Assembly (NCBI GenBank): GCA_964017145.1
Contig: OZ024842.1
Coordinates: forward strand, 3,472,001 to 3,536,000
Length of the DNA: 64,000 nt
From: Agrocybe praecox
Taxonomy: Eukaryota > Basidiomycota > Agaricomycetes > Agaricales > Agrocybaceae
Reading direction: 5' to 3'
Both the position numbers and the translations under genes were made by a program. The notes below the pieces were generated by a model that saw nothing but the letters and a program-made list of their open reading frames with translations, had not been told where the DNA came from and searched no databases. Positions 40,071-50,069 of this stretch are shown in pieces; the first letter of the stretch is position 1, and each line of letters opens with the position of its first letter.

Positions 40071-42499
40071 TCTTCGCCTTTTATACCTGAAGTGAGCAAA
40101 GGTCAGATGGTATTGATTTTGGAGCTTCTGAGCTCATAGACGACAGACATACCCACTCAATGTCAAAGTCAAATTTTATTCATAGAGTATGAGCATGAGC
40201 AGCATGTGCTTGGAGGCGTGAACAGAAAACAAGAATAGTATGCCGTCATGTTTTTGAAGGCGACGCAAGGCAAATGATGTCCGACTCCCGAGCTCATAAC
40301 AAATATCTGAGAAAATAAGAAGTCATTGATGAGTTATTCGAACGTTATGGCCCATTGTAAGAACCAGTTTCCTAGCAGGTATTTAGTATCCAGAATTTCT
40401 TTCAGGGTCGGTCGGTCACAGCCTAGGGCACGAAGAAAAGTGTAGGGCAGTTCATAGAGTACAAGAGGCACTCAGATGTTTTCAATATTCTTTGCGCGGA
40501 CCAGATATTTTCTCGAAACATAATGGGAACAGGAAAGAAGGATCGAATTTGAAAAGCATCGAATGGCGACGGGCGTAAAGCCGGAGCAAAAATTTAACGG
40601 TCACGTGAATGCTGTGTTCACTGTTGTATGCTTGATCAGTCACTGCGTTTTGGGCCAAATTTCCTTTGGCCGGATATGCCGGGAAATAAAATATTTCAGG
40701 GCAAATACTCCCACGGGATTTTCCTCAATTACTCACCAATCTTTGGGCCGGATTTACACGATTGCCGACGTTATCCTGTCAGAGTTTATATAGCTAATCC
40801 TTGAATAGGATATACATCAAGCTGGGATATCCTGAATTGACCGTTGAAGTTCATCTCAAGTTGTGAACATTTACAAGGGCGGTATAAATGAGAATATTCC
40901 AGGAAACTCAAGGATATGCCTTGAAAAATTTGCGTGGATTAAAAATATTTTGAGCTTATGTAATTAAGCCCACTACAGATGATCGTCGTTTTATACCCAA
41001 AATTTTGGGAAATTTTGGCGCCTTCATTCAAAACACTACTATTGCCATTACCCTACTGCCTACATGAGAAAAGATGATGCCCAATAACATTGGGAGATTC
41101 TGGGAAAACATCAATAACTACGGAATGTCCTTTCCAAATAGTGCTGCTGTCGACTCTGTTCAAAACGAGAATTCGGTTGGATATAGCCCAGTAGCAATGA
41201 CTCCAAGCATAACCGCACCATATCCTAGTCCTCATCCTTCCACACCCCTTTATGATAGTTGGGCTCTTCCATAGATAGAGCAAGAATCCAAAAATTAGTG
41301 GCAAATTAACGTGAAGTGTGATGAAGGGCCTTGGAATGGGCCGTCGACTGAGCCCTACATAATGACAGATGTGTTGTGGTACTGACGGGTTGCCGGGTCC
41401 TCGATGGCGCGCTCGATCCACAAGTCAACTGGGAGAGGGTAGCCTAATGGTGCGCGAGACCGTGTGCGGGCCTCTACTTCCTGTCGCGGACGTCTTTCCA
41501 CTGGAATTGGAACCTTTTAGAAGTCAGATGGGACAAGTGTACCTACAAGATGTGAAGACTTACATGGAGAGGCTAGGATTCCAGCTCCTTCGGTGCGGAG
41601 AGGACAGGTTGAATCTCTGTTCTGTTTATCAAGACAGAAAATTGAAGTAATAAATAATAATAAACATACAGTTGGGAAATGTGAGATTGACGGCCAACTT
41701 GGCTTTGCCAGGCATTCTTGTGCTCGGAAATGTGAGATTTCAGATATATCTTCGGGGTGGAAAGATGATAGAAGATTTCGAGGGAAATTAAGGATAAGCC
41801 TGGTATCCCACCAAAACTACTGAAGTTGTAATGAGCTTAGACCTAGTTTCCGGCCTTGAGAAATATGACATGACGGTCGCAAAACAACCATGGCATTCGA
41901 TGGCATTGAGAAGGAAATACGCGCAAACTCAGATATCCGGCATATCCGGCCAAAGGAAATTTGGCCCGAAACGCAGTGAGTGAACTGGCTAATTACTGAC
42001 TCGTTATTTGATGCGGACGCCACAGCCAAATATTTTGCTAATTATTACGACGTATGTTACGTAAGTAGCTTACTGTTACTCGTAACGCGTAACGACTTGG
42101 TAACGATGATTACCGTAAGAACTTTTTGTCACGAAGCTGAAGTTTAGGCCCAAACGCTCAGGATTGACAATAGATACTGGCAGGTGTGAAGATTCCTTCG
42201 CTCACAGCCGTGAAACGCGGTAATCCAGTGACAAAATTAATCAATTTCACTGACAAAATCGACCCTTGCCGCAATGGGGGCGGCGTACCTTTCAAATCCG
42301 CATTTGTCCCAATGCGCCAACTTTAGGATACGCGTACAAAAGGCGAGGTTTGGTTTAGAGCCACAAACCGGCGATACGTACGCATGGGCAACTGTCGATG
42401 AGCAAGTGAAAAGCGGACGATCAAGGAAATTTGTCAGTCTTTTTGTGCAAGGCATACACTTCGACTTTCGTTAGTACCACCACCACATCTCCAGGAGCC
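40071..42499. other. 2.4-kb intergenic region with inverted-repeat segment
   Basis: No credible gene. It contains the inverted-repeat-bounded segment listed separately. The internal sequence is AT-rich with scattered short repeats; a 14-base direct repeat GGAAATGTGAGATT occurs near 41675 and 41729. Confidence 0.5.
40640..41979. repeat. 1.34-kb segment with 43-bp near-perfect inverted repeats
   Basis: Bases 40640-40682 and 41937-41979 are inverted copies differing at one position out of 43. Each begins TCACTGCGTTT and includes GGGCCAAATTTCCTTTGGCC, itself almost palindromic, then GGATATGCCGG. The 1.25 kb between them has no clear transposase frame; the open frames inside are short. The layout fits a non-autonomous DNA element with terminal inverted repeats. 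I see no matching target-site duplication at the outer edges, and similarity ends abruptly inside, so the element identity is inferred. Confidence 0.6.
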
Positions 42500-43829
42500 A
42501 TGAAGGATAAATTGGTGGGATGCAGGACAGATGAAGGCGATACATTAACAACGGGGTTTGTAGCTTGTGAGCACATGGTTAATCGAGTTCTTTCGTGTTT
42601 ATTCAAGGCTCGAAAACCTCTCAGTGGCTGCGTTGGTTGCTCAAACCTGGGATGTAATGGTTTACTTTTCAGACGAAGTAGAGCATCTGTGGAGGTCCGT
42701 TTTTTTTATTCTACACTTAAACGGACATATTGTTGATTATATCGATTGAGCAGAGGAAAAATGAATCCCATCAAGGTGCTTTATTTTCTGTCACGGTATC
42801 TGCTGCTAGCCTCTCAATTGTACGTGCCTGAAGTGTTATCTGTAAATTTGTCGTTGACAACATTCGCAAGTGTATATTTCTGGCTTCTATATTGTTTTGA
42901 GCATGGTGTCTTAAAAATGTCTCCCCTATGTCCCAAAATTAACATATTCCGGCTTTCAGTTTCGCAAACGGGTGAAACATTATTGGAGGCAATACTCTAC
43001 GTTAGAGGTCAGTTAATTCTCCACTCTGCACTTCAAATTAAACGTGTTTTTTTTTGCGTTAGTGTACGCTCTATACAACAAGGGTTACAAAGCCAAAATT
43101 TTCCTTCTGATAATTTTCTCGATTTCAACGGGTATCGAATTAATAGGATTCATTTATTTCCTTCGCGACCTTGTATCCATCGAAGGATGTCCATGTACTA
43201 CCCCTAACAAAACTGGGATGACATATGTTGCGTATGGATTTTATCTTCTCTCCCATATAGGTTGTTAACCAAAGTAGACTCGGGACTGGCTTATCTCATT
43301 CTGTTATTTTCTTAATGACAATGGCAGCTATACTCGGAGGAGGGTGGTATGGATGGCAAAGGACGCCTTTAACTTCGTTGATACTCCGCGAGGGAGTGGT
43401 TGCCTTTTTCTTGGTTATTGGTAAGAATTAAGCTCAGATATCCGGGCGTATATATTGCACTGATGCTATTTATTAGTGGCCCTGGGTATTGGGCTCGCTT
43501 TTGAATTTCTTCGCGCAACTAGATTGACAGGTGAACAGGCAGTAGTCTGGATGTAGGCTTGATCAATTTACTATGACAAACGTGAACTGAACAAATATCT
43601 AGGTGGTTTATCGTTATACTATCTGTTACAGTGAGTTATATGTAGTCCAAAACCTTTGAGAAGTGCTCATGTCATGGTTATTTAGTCTTCTCGGCTCATC
43701 CTCAATATGAGGAAACTGTATACTGGCAATCACAACCGCCAGGAGGTGGCGGACGTTTCCACCGGAGAGTGCACTAACAATACCAATTCTGTGCGTCTGA
43801 CTACAATACTTGTGAACGACGAGTTGTAG
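42500..43829 (+). CDS. DUF6533-family multi-pass membrane protein
   Basis: A mushroom-specific family of multi-helix membrane proteins of unknown role. The diagnostic parts are WDVMVYFSDEVEHLW joined across an intron to RGKMNPIKVLYFLSRY, then VRVYALYNKGYKAKIF, the extracellular Cys-containing loop EGCPCTTPNKTG, the motif LTSLILREGVVAFF and a late SSRLILNMRKLY. About seven membrane helices are expected. The start is uncertain: I propose MKDKL at 42500-42514 followed by an intron to 42564, because the main frame has an in-frame stop just upstream at 42561. A short polar tail ends VNDEL. There are about seven exons, some very short. The reading frame can be carried throughout, so the gene may be intact. 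Its function is unknown. Confidence 0.7.
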
Positions 43830-44955
43830 TATATATTAGGACAGTAACTAACTGTTACATTTAACTGGAAAAATCCAGCTTGTTAGACCTGAGGTCCCTT
43901 ACCATCGAACCTCCTAGTACGAACGTCTTCCTAGACGTTCAAACTTCCAAGAACCTGAATCAATTCAGGTCAACCTTGACCGTTTGAACAGTTTTTTTAG
44001 CATGAGAAAGACTTGGTGCGTGCTGCATGTGTCACAAACCCCCGCTACCAGCATAACGTAATACATGCTCGGTAGAGTCGAGCTGGGCCCATAACCGACC
44101 TAGTTCACTGAAAATGACCTACTACGTGAGTTGTAGGTTTTGCACTCAGTGTAAATCAAGGCTTTTTCCTGGTCCGAACACCGATTTTACTTGGCACAGC
44201 AGAGGTTTCACTCATACAGAATCAACGCAGAACTGTCAAAAATGTGGATTCAAGTCCGAGTCGCCGAAGCGCCGGGAACAACGGAAAATCAGCGATTTCC
44301 GAGTCACAGTGCTTACAAAATGTGGCATGTGACAATAAAACACCCGACTTTAAAATTCAAATGATCATGAGCGAGGCCGTGCCGGCGACTCGGATCTCCA
44401 AAACAACCTCAACTTTTCATTTTTCACTCATAAACTTCAAGTTCCCGAACCACATCAGTCTGAGCAGGCCACAGTCATTTGAATTTAGAATATGAATCAA
44501 AGGAGCCCAGCTCTCTTCTAACACGACTAGTAGTGATTCAAACATTTCGAGAAAATAACGTACGTTATTATTAGTTTGATTGTGAGTAAGTTTCGATCCT
44601 TCTGTGTCCATCTAAACTCTGATACCTTCCAAGATACATGTAAATATTGTCAAGATCAAAAATATACCAACCAAACATTGGCCTGCGGTGTCTTAGCTGC
44701 ATTATCAACCCTGCGATGTGACTTTGTCTTCAAGGACAATATTCAGAAATTCTGCATCTTTCCTGGAATCCATTTGTCAGTAACAAACGTAAAGGAAGAC
44801 AGCATGGGCTTAGTATTCAGTGGATTTTATTCAATGGGTCGCATCGACAACATCACTTTTATGACTCTTGCCGCAGACATCAAAGATCCGACGTCAATTG
44901 TCCGTGGAACTACGATCTCTTTGGGACTTGCTACTTTCGCTCACACCATCTCAGG
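43830..44955. other. Intergenic with a cluster of hairpins
   Basis: It begins with a cluster of inverted repeats (listed separately). Open frames at 44114-44332 and 44576-44965 show no domain and I treat them as chance. The right end is the promoter of the carboxylesterase. Confidence 0.45.
43870..43996. repeat. Run of consecutive palindromes ending in a T-tract
   Basis: Several hairpins follow each other: an 8-bp stem GAACGTCT/AGACGTTC with a 4-base loop (43921-43940), an 8-bp stem ACCTGAAT/ATTCAGGT with a 2-base loop (43953-43970), GGTCAA/TTGACC (about 43968-43981), and an outer pair GTTCAAAC/GTTTGAAC (43937-43944 with 43982-43989) enclosing the middle ones. A T7 run follows. It could be an element terminus or a structured RNA. 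Confidence 0.5.
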
Positions 44956-46867
44956 ATGTTATTGATCTTACCCCTCCTCCTCGTACTATCTGTTCAGGCT
45001 CAGTTCGATGGCCTCGTTGTCAATACTCAACAAGGCCCTGTTTCTGGCACGCTTTCAGATCCCACCGTTCGACAATTCTTAGGAATACCGTTCGCTACAG
45101 CTGGAAGATGGCAAACTCCTCAACTTCCACCTGTTCGCAAAGGTATTTTCGAGGCCACAAAATTCGAAGACTCTTGCGTGCAAAATTTGGGTCCTGCTGA
45201 TGTCTTGTACGTGGAGCTCGCTGGTTGGTTGGGACTCAACACGACAGAATCAGAAAACTGCCTTACTGTTAATATATGGTCTCCAAGCGTTCGACGTAAG
45301 CAGAAGACCGCTGTGTTGCTCTGGATATATGGAGGAGGTACTGTATTTGGAACCGTATGACTCAACCTGCCTCCGTGGATTGTAGAACTCACTAGTTTTG
45401 TAGACTAACATTCCGATGTACGTGGGGACCAATTTTGTACGCAACAACGATGATATTACTATTGTCACTTTCAATTACCGTCTGGACATCTTTGGTCAGC
45501 CAAACGCACCTCAGCTGGTCAGTGACACTGCTTCACAGAATTTTGGATTCCTCGATCTCCAAGCGGTAGTCGCTTGGGTTCACGATAACATCGCGAACTT
45601 CGGAGGAGACCCCAACCGCATCGTTCTTTTTGGTCAGAGTGCTGGTGCTGCCTCAGCCGATCTATATACCTTTGCGAACCCTAATGATACGAGGATCAAA
45701 GGTCCGCTTTGACTTGTGTCATTTCTGTAACTGCAAGCCTCAACTAATAACGGCTTGCCCAGGTATCATCACTCAATCTGCAACGTAAGACTTGTTGCTT
45801 TGCCTTGGTCAGACATGTTCAAATCGCAAGTGCTGCAGCGCGCTTCTGGATGCTAAGACCTCAATTATACTCGACCCGACCCCATGGAATACTGTTGCAA
45901 TCGCAGTCGGTTGTGGAGGTGGTCAGTCTTATATTTCAATCCGAGAGGTCTGAAAATTAACGACGACCTATAGATGTCACCGCGGGTCAGCTCAAATGTA
46001 TGCAAGCGGTACCTTTTCGCACCCTCGAAAATGCGGTGATCAGCACCAATACGCTCTTTACCCCTACAGTTGATAGTACGGAGGGCACATTCTCTCATAA
46101 TCGTGATATACTAACAGCACTGCCATACAGATATTAATGTATTCTCGAACACCGCAGAACGATCGGCAGCAGGCAACTTTTCTCGCGTTCCTGTCCTTGT
46201 TGGCACTACGGCGCACGAAAATGATATATTCCTCCTGATCCAAGAGCTCCTAACGACAGGAATATCCACTCCCACCATTTCAGAAATGCTAGCGGATGTA
46301 ACGACTTTGGTACGAACTAGCTACGAGAACCAGAGGATCTCGTTGTTGATAAATCTACATTCTAGATTGAATTTACATGCTCAGCTAGGGCCTCTGCATT
46401 GGATCGCATCAGCAACGGAGTGCCTATTTGGAAGTATCAATATCAAGGCAATGAACATTCTCTCTCATTTCTTCTATCTTCCTTAACTCACAGTTAAATG
46501 CATACTAGGCATATTTCCTAGTATCTCCAATCGACCAGAACTTCGCGCTTATCACGGTTCAGAAGTCTCCCTTGTCTTTGGAACTTACAACGCTAGTAGA
46601 CCAATCCCTGCTACCCCAGATCTAGTAGCCCTTTCGACATTCATGCAGGGAGCCTGGGTAGCTTTTGCTCGAGATCCACAGAAAGGATTGCTCGGCCTTG
46701 GATGGCCAATGTATAACCCAAATACGACGTCTCTCGCTCAGCTCGGAAATTCAGCCAATCAAAGCGGGATGGTTCTCTCCCAAGGGTCGCTCGTGGACTC
46801 TGCTTGCGAGAGTCTCGACGTCCTTGTGGGTATAGAGATCCAGCTTGCAGGCCTCCTGGCCCAGTGA
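44956..46867 (+). CDS. Secreted type-B carboxylesterase/lipase
   Basis: An alpha/beta hydrolase of the cholinesterase-lipase (type B) group that cleaves esters outside the cell. A signal peptide (MLLILPLLLVLSVQAQ) is followed by QFLGIPFA, the SENCLTVNIWSP segment and the oxyanion turn IYGGGTVFG. The nucleophile elbow is VLFGQSAGAAS (G-x-S-x-G with Gln, seen in many fungal members). The acid Glu lies in GTTAHENDIF and the His in AYHGSEVSLVFG, so the triad is complete. Nine or so exons join in frame. One intron near 46448-46508 appears to use a GC donor rather than GT: only that junction links KYQYQ to GIFPSISNRPELRAYHG in frame. The end is IQLAGLLAQ. Length is about 500 residues, normal. Confidence 0.85.
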
Positions 46868-47007
46868 CAAGATATTCTCTCTGGAGGATAGCCAGAAAGT
46901 CCACGAACAAGAATGATTCTCAAGGTGACTTTTCTCTTAGGAAATAAATATATGAATTTTGTAAGATTTCTATATAACGTCCCCTACTACGACCGGTTGT
47001 TGTCGAT

Positions 47008-47507
47008 TCAAAGGTTGATGTTGATTGGGCTGCATCCGAGGTTAATGAGACCGTTCTGAAAAGAAGTGTAATTTCCTGGGTTAGAAAAGCCGAAATATCT
47101 TCGAAAAAAGACTTACGAATTGGTTGTTAGTGCAACAAACGGGTTGAGCAGAGCAGGAGTTACCCCCAAGTCCGAGAATGCCAAGAGGGCTGCAGTTCAC
47201 TGATGCAGATTTGAGCATTCATATTTTAAGATCGTTCGTTCGTACGAATGACTTACTTCCAATAAGACCAGTAATAGTGGGCAGGACGAGGCCAAGGAGG
47301 CCCGACAACATGCCGAGGGTAGTGGTCGAACTCTACAGTTTAAATTAACATTAGTGCTGTTCGATATTTTATCGAAAGGACACGGACCTGCATGACAGTG
47401 TTACAGCACTGGATGGGACCGGTGTTGCAGTCACCATCACGAGCCTGGAGGGGAGTGGCGGCAGCAAGGACTGGGAGAGCGAGAACAGCAACAGCGGAGG
47501 CACGCAT
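47008..47507 (-). CDS. Class I hydrophobin, intact
   Basis: A small secreted surface-active protein that coats hyphae and spores. A signal peptide (MRASAVAVLALPVLAAATP) is followed by the eight-cysteine pattern: C in GDCNTG, CC in IQCCN, C in NCSPLG, C in GGNSC, CC in PVCC and C in LGCSP, with spacings of the class I type. Four exons join at GT-AG sites: the exon boundaries fall after CCNTVMQ, after GLIG and after TNNQF. It ends NLGCSPININL and stop. About 110 residues. A TATAAAAG box lies about 80 bases upstream. It is the best-preserved of the hydrophobin sequences in this cluster. Confidence 0.93.
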
Positions 47508-48537
47508 AATGATTTGAGTGAGGTAGAGTGGTAGTTGAACGGGACTGATTTGTTCGACTGAGGTATTCCTTCGTATTTCCTCTCTTTTATATGTCGTCCT
47601 GGTTTTCATTATATCATCGGGATGGATTGTATCCTCTTCTAAGTCCGATGGAAGCGTTAGTCATGTACCTGGTCATGTACAGGCGAAAGTGCTAGGCAGG
47701 GCGCAGACAACTATCCTATTGAGCAATGTCCGTCAAGATGTTTCATTTCGTAAAGGCGGGTCGGAAAAGGTCGTAAAGCGTGCCTTTTCGTCTACTTTAT
47801 TCCACGAAATACAGAAAAGACGACATGCATCGATATACAATAATAAATACTAACGTTGTAACGTTATTCTGCTTGTGTCTCGGAAACATTGTTCATTGAC
47901 ACTTTCAGTCCCTTTAGTTACCCTAGGTTTACAAGAGTCGTAATATGAAAGCAGATGAGCGATGTACTGGCAGTCGCAGTAAGGCGACTGGAGAACGAGA
48001 TCATACACAGATCCTATAAATACTTCTAACGAGTCCCTCAGCCTGTATAAATCGTATGATACAGCATGAATATGATATCTTCATACCCGTATATTGGGAA
48101 AGAGAGGAATTAAGAGAACTGACGTTTTCTTTGTACCAAGCCACTCAGACTGTATGTTTCTCGAAGATGATAACATAATCTCACAAAGACCAAGCCATTC
48201 AGTTACCGGGGTTAACAGGGATTTAACATATGTAAGTACTGAAGTTCGCTCAAGTTCGCTAACTTATGCCGCACTACCGATCAATCAAAATGTCACGATC
48301 ACGATCACGGATCAGCCGCGGGCGCTTAAAGACGTTTGACATTCTTGGCAAACTGTTGTACATTATTCTTTCAGTGTCCAGAAGCAATTTTTATATTATA
48401 TTTATCAGGCCATTTCAATGTATTCGTTACTGGGAGCGTATATACAAAGCGGTTAATGATTGTCAGAAAGACATGACCATCCTGAAAGTCGGACTCGTGC
48501 CGTGCTGACACATTCACGCGGGTGACCGTCAACTCTT
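47508..48537. other. Intergenic between the two hydrophobin genes
   Basis: Contains the promoter of the first hydrophobin. Open frames are short and unconvincing. Confidence 0.5.
47584..47591 (-). promoter_or_regulatory. TATA box of hydrophobin 1
   Basis: The sequence reads TATAAAAG on the minus strand, 77-84 bases before the start codon. The second hydrophobin has the same octamer at the same distance. Confidence 0.6.
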
Positions 48538-49112
48538 TCAGAGGTTGAGGTTGAGGGGGCTGCATCCGAGGGAGAGAAGTCCACCCTAATTTTTTTGTCA
48601 AGATGGAATGACGGAAGATGGTAAGAAAGGAGCGTACGAAGGAATTTCCCGTGCAGCAGACTGGTTGAGCGGAGCTGTTGAAAGTTGACGATAACGATGA
48701 GTATTGGATTAAAATTGATTACACTTGGCCTGTCTCACCAGGAGTTGCCACCAACACCAAGAATGCTGGGAGCTGCAGCTCACTGTAGAGGCGGTTAGCA
48801 CCGTATACATCTCGATGTTAAAAGACAACACCTACACCCGACGAGACCAGTGATGGAACCGAGGTCAATGCCGAGGAGACCGGCCAACTGAGCTATGCCA
48901 GTGCTGGTGGACTAATCAATCAATGTAAGTCAGTAAATTTTCTGCCAACAAGGACGTTCAAATCCAAAGCTTACACTCTGAACTGAATTGCAGCACTGAA
49001 TGCTACCAGTGTTGCAGTTACCACTCTGGCAGCGGAGGAACTCGGCAGGGGTGGCAGCAGCAAGAATAGGAGCAGCGAAAGAGAGGGCAACAGTAGCGGA
49101 GGTGAAACGCAT
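48538..49112 (-). pseudogene. Class I hydrophobin with frame break before Cys5
   Basis: A paralogue of the neighbouring hydrophobin. The signal peptide (MRFTSATVALSFAAPILAA), Cys1-3 (GNCNTG, IQCC), the GLLGIDLGSITGLVG core, CSAQPVCC and the tail LGCSPLNLNL are all present with matching intron positions. In the exon carrying Cys4 to Cys5 (about 48740-48785) the stretch from the acceptor to the Cys5 codon is two bases shorter than in the intact copy. Reading from LSC (Cys4) leads into QHSWCWW, while the GVGGNSC part lies in another frame. Either the gene is frameshifted, or splicing uses an AG ten bases further in, which restores the frame but removes Cys4. A base-call error is also possible. 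Exon ends elsewhere look normal, and a TATAAAAG box lies upstream. Confidence 0.75.
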
Positions 49113-49755
49113 ATTGAATGAGATTGAGATGATTCGTCGACTGCAAACAGTTTGTAAGATGACTGGGGGATAAAGCAGAGTTGCGCCTCCCTTTTATACT
49201 GTACTACTTACTATTGTGTGTATAATTCGTCAATATGTAACATACTTATTATCGGTTCGCAGGGACATACGAGAGATGAAGCCACCCCCTTTCCCGTAGA
49301 TGGTCCACTAAGAATTATCGGACGATTTAGTAGAGCTGACCTGTAGTACGTGTGGGAATACTCATGTCAGTTCCTGATCGAGCGCTTCTTTACTCGGTCT
49401 CTTCAATTACGGCGTTCAATCGTTTAATGAATTCCTCGACTCGGATTTCATTCTCGCTTAGGTATATGTTTTTGGCGAACTCATATGTACATACGTTTGT
49501 TGAGACTCATTATGGTCTGCGGTACTAGATAGGTATGGTGATCAGGTTTCTAGTAGCTCATGTACTTTATGAGGCTTAAGACATGGATTTACTGTCATGC
49601 AATGTTGCGAAGAAGGGAGAAATTTGCGTACATGACGGTATGATTTGAACATGCAAAATATTTTTGTTGTTATTTTTTAATATTAATACGGGTGCTCAAA
49701 AGACCGAACTGCTACATAACAACATTTCAAATGTCGAAGTTAAATTCAGGTTTAC
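49113..49755. other. Intergenic, second hydrophobin promoter
   Basis: No gene is seen. The region right of 49113 is the promoter of the second hydrophobin copy. An AT-rich stretch lies near 49650-49690. Confidence 0.5.
49191..49198 (-). promoter_or_regulatory. TATA box of hydrophobin 2
   Basis: The sequence reads TATAAAAG on the minus strand, about 80 bases before the start codon, matching the first hydrophobin. Confidence 0.6.
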
Positions 49756-49965
49756 GAACGAGTTGTTCGAGTAGACAGGTTGAGAAGAGTAAGAGTTGCC
49801 TCCAACACAGAGGATGTTGAGAGAGCTGGACTAAATATGCCATAGAATGATCATTACTATTACTTACAGCCAGCGAAAAGACCGAGACTGGGTAAAGCAA
49901 TACCGTCGAGGAGGCCAGCGAGCTGGGTGATAGTAAATCGATAGGTGGTTGTGGCTGTGCGTGAG
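49756..49965 (-). pseudogene. Hydrophobin relic lacking its cysteines
   Basis: Two decayed exons are recognisable. The upstream one (about 49868-49962) reads ITQLAGLLDGIALPSLGLFAG, matching the hydrophobin core, and ends at a good GT donor. The downstream one (49756-49830) reads VGGNSYSSQPVYSNNSF, aligning with GGNSCSAQPVCCTNNQF of the intact copy; Cys5 and Cys6 are Tyr and Cys7 is Ser, and Cys4 is lost too. The signal-peptide exon with Cys1-3 is absent: its expected place is occupied by the 5' end of the SulP gene. Without disulfides this cannot form a hydrophobin, so it is a pseudogene fragment. Confidence 0.75.
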
Positions 49966-50069
49966 AACAAAGCAATACTCTATTATGAATTTACCGTCGT
50001 CATTTATCTGACTTGTTCTTATTACTTACTACTCGTCTTTCCACTTTTCACACTGGCAGGCGGGTACAT

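Noticed and set aside
41369..41650. G-rich frame inside the inverted-repeat segment as a transposase remnant
   Set aside because: No catalytic or DNA-binding motif could be seen.
43320..43370. GGGWYGWQ in the DUF6533 gene resembling GGGYYGWQ of the lectin tail
   Set aside because: The match is short, the surrounding sequences are unrelated, and each fits its own family better.
44114..44332. Cys-rich frame as a zinc finger
   Set aside because: Spacing of the cysteines is irregular, there are no splice partners, and the composition looks random.
44576..44965. 130-codon frame upstream of the carboxylesterase as a gene
   Set aside because: No recognisable domain, no signal peptide, and it runs into the start of the carboxylesterase.
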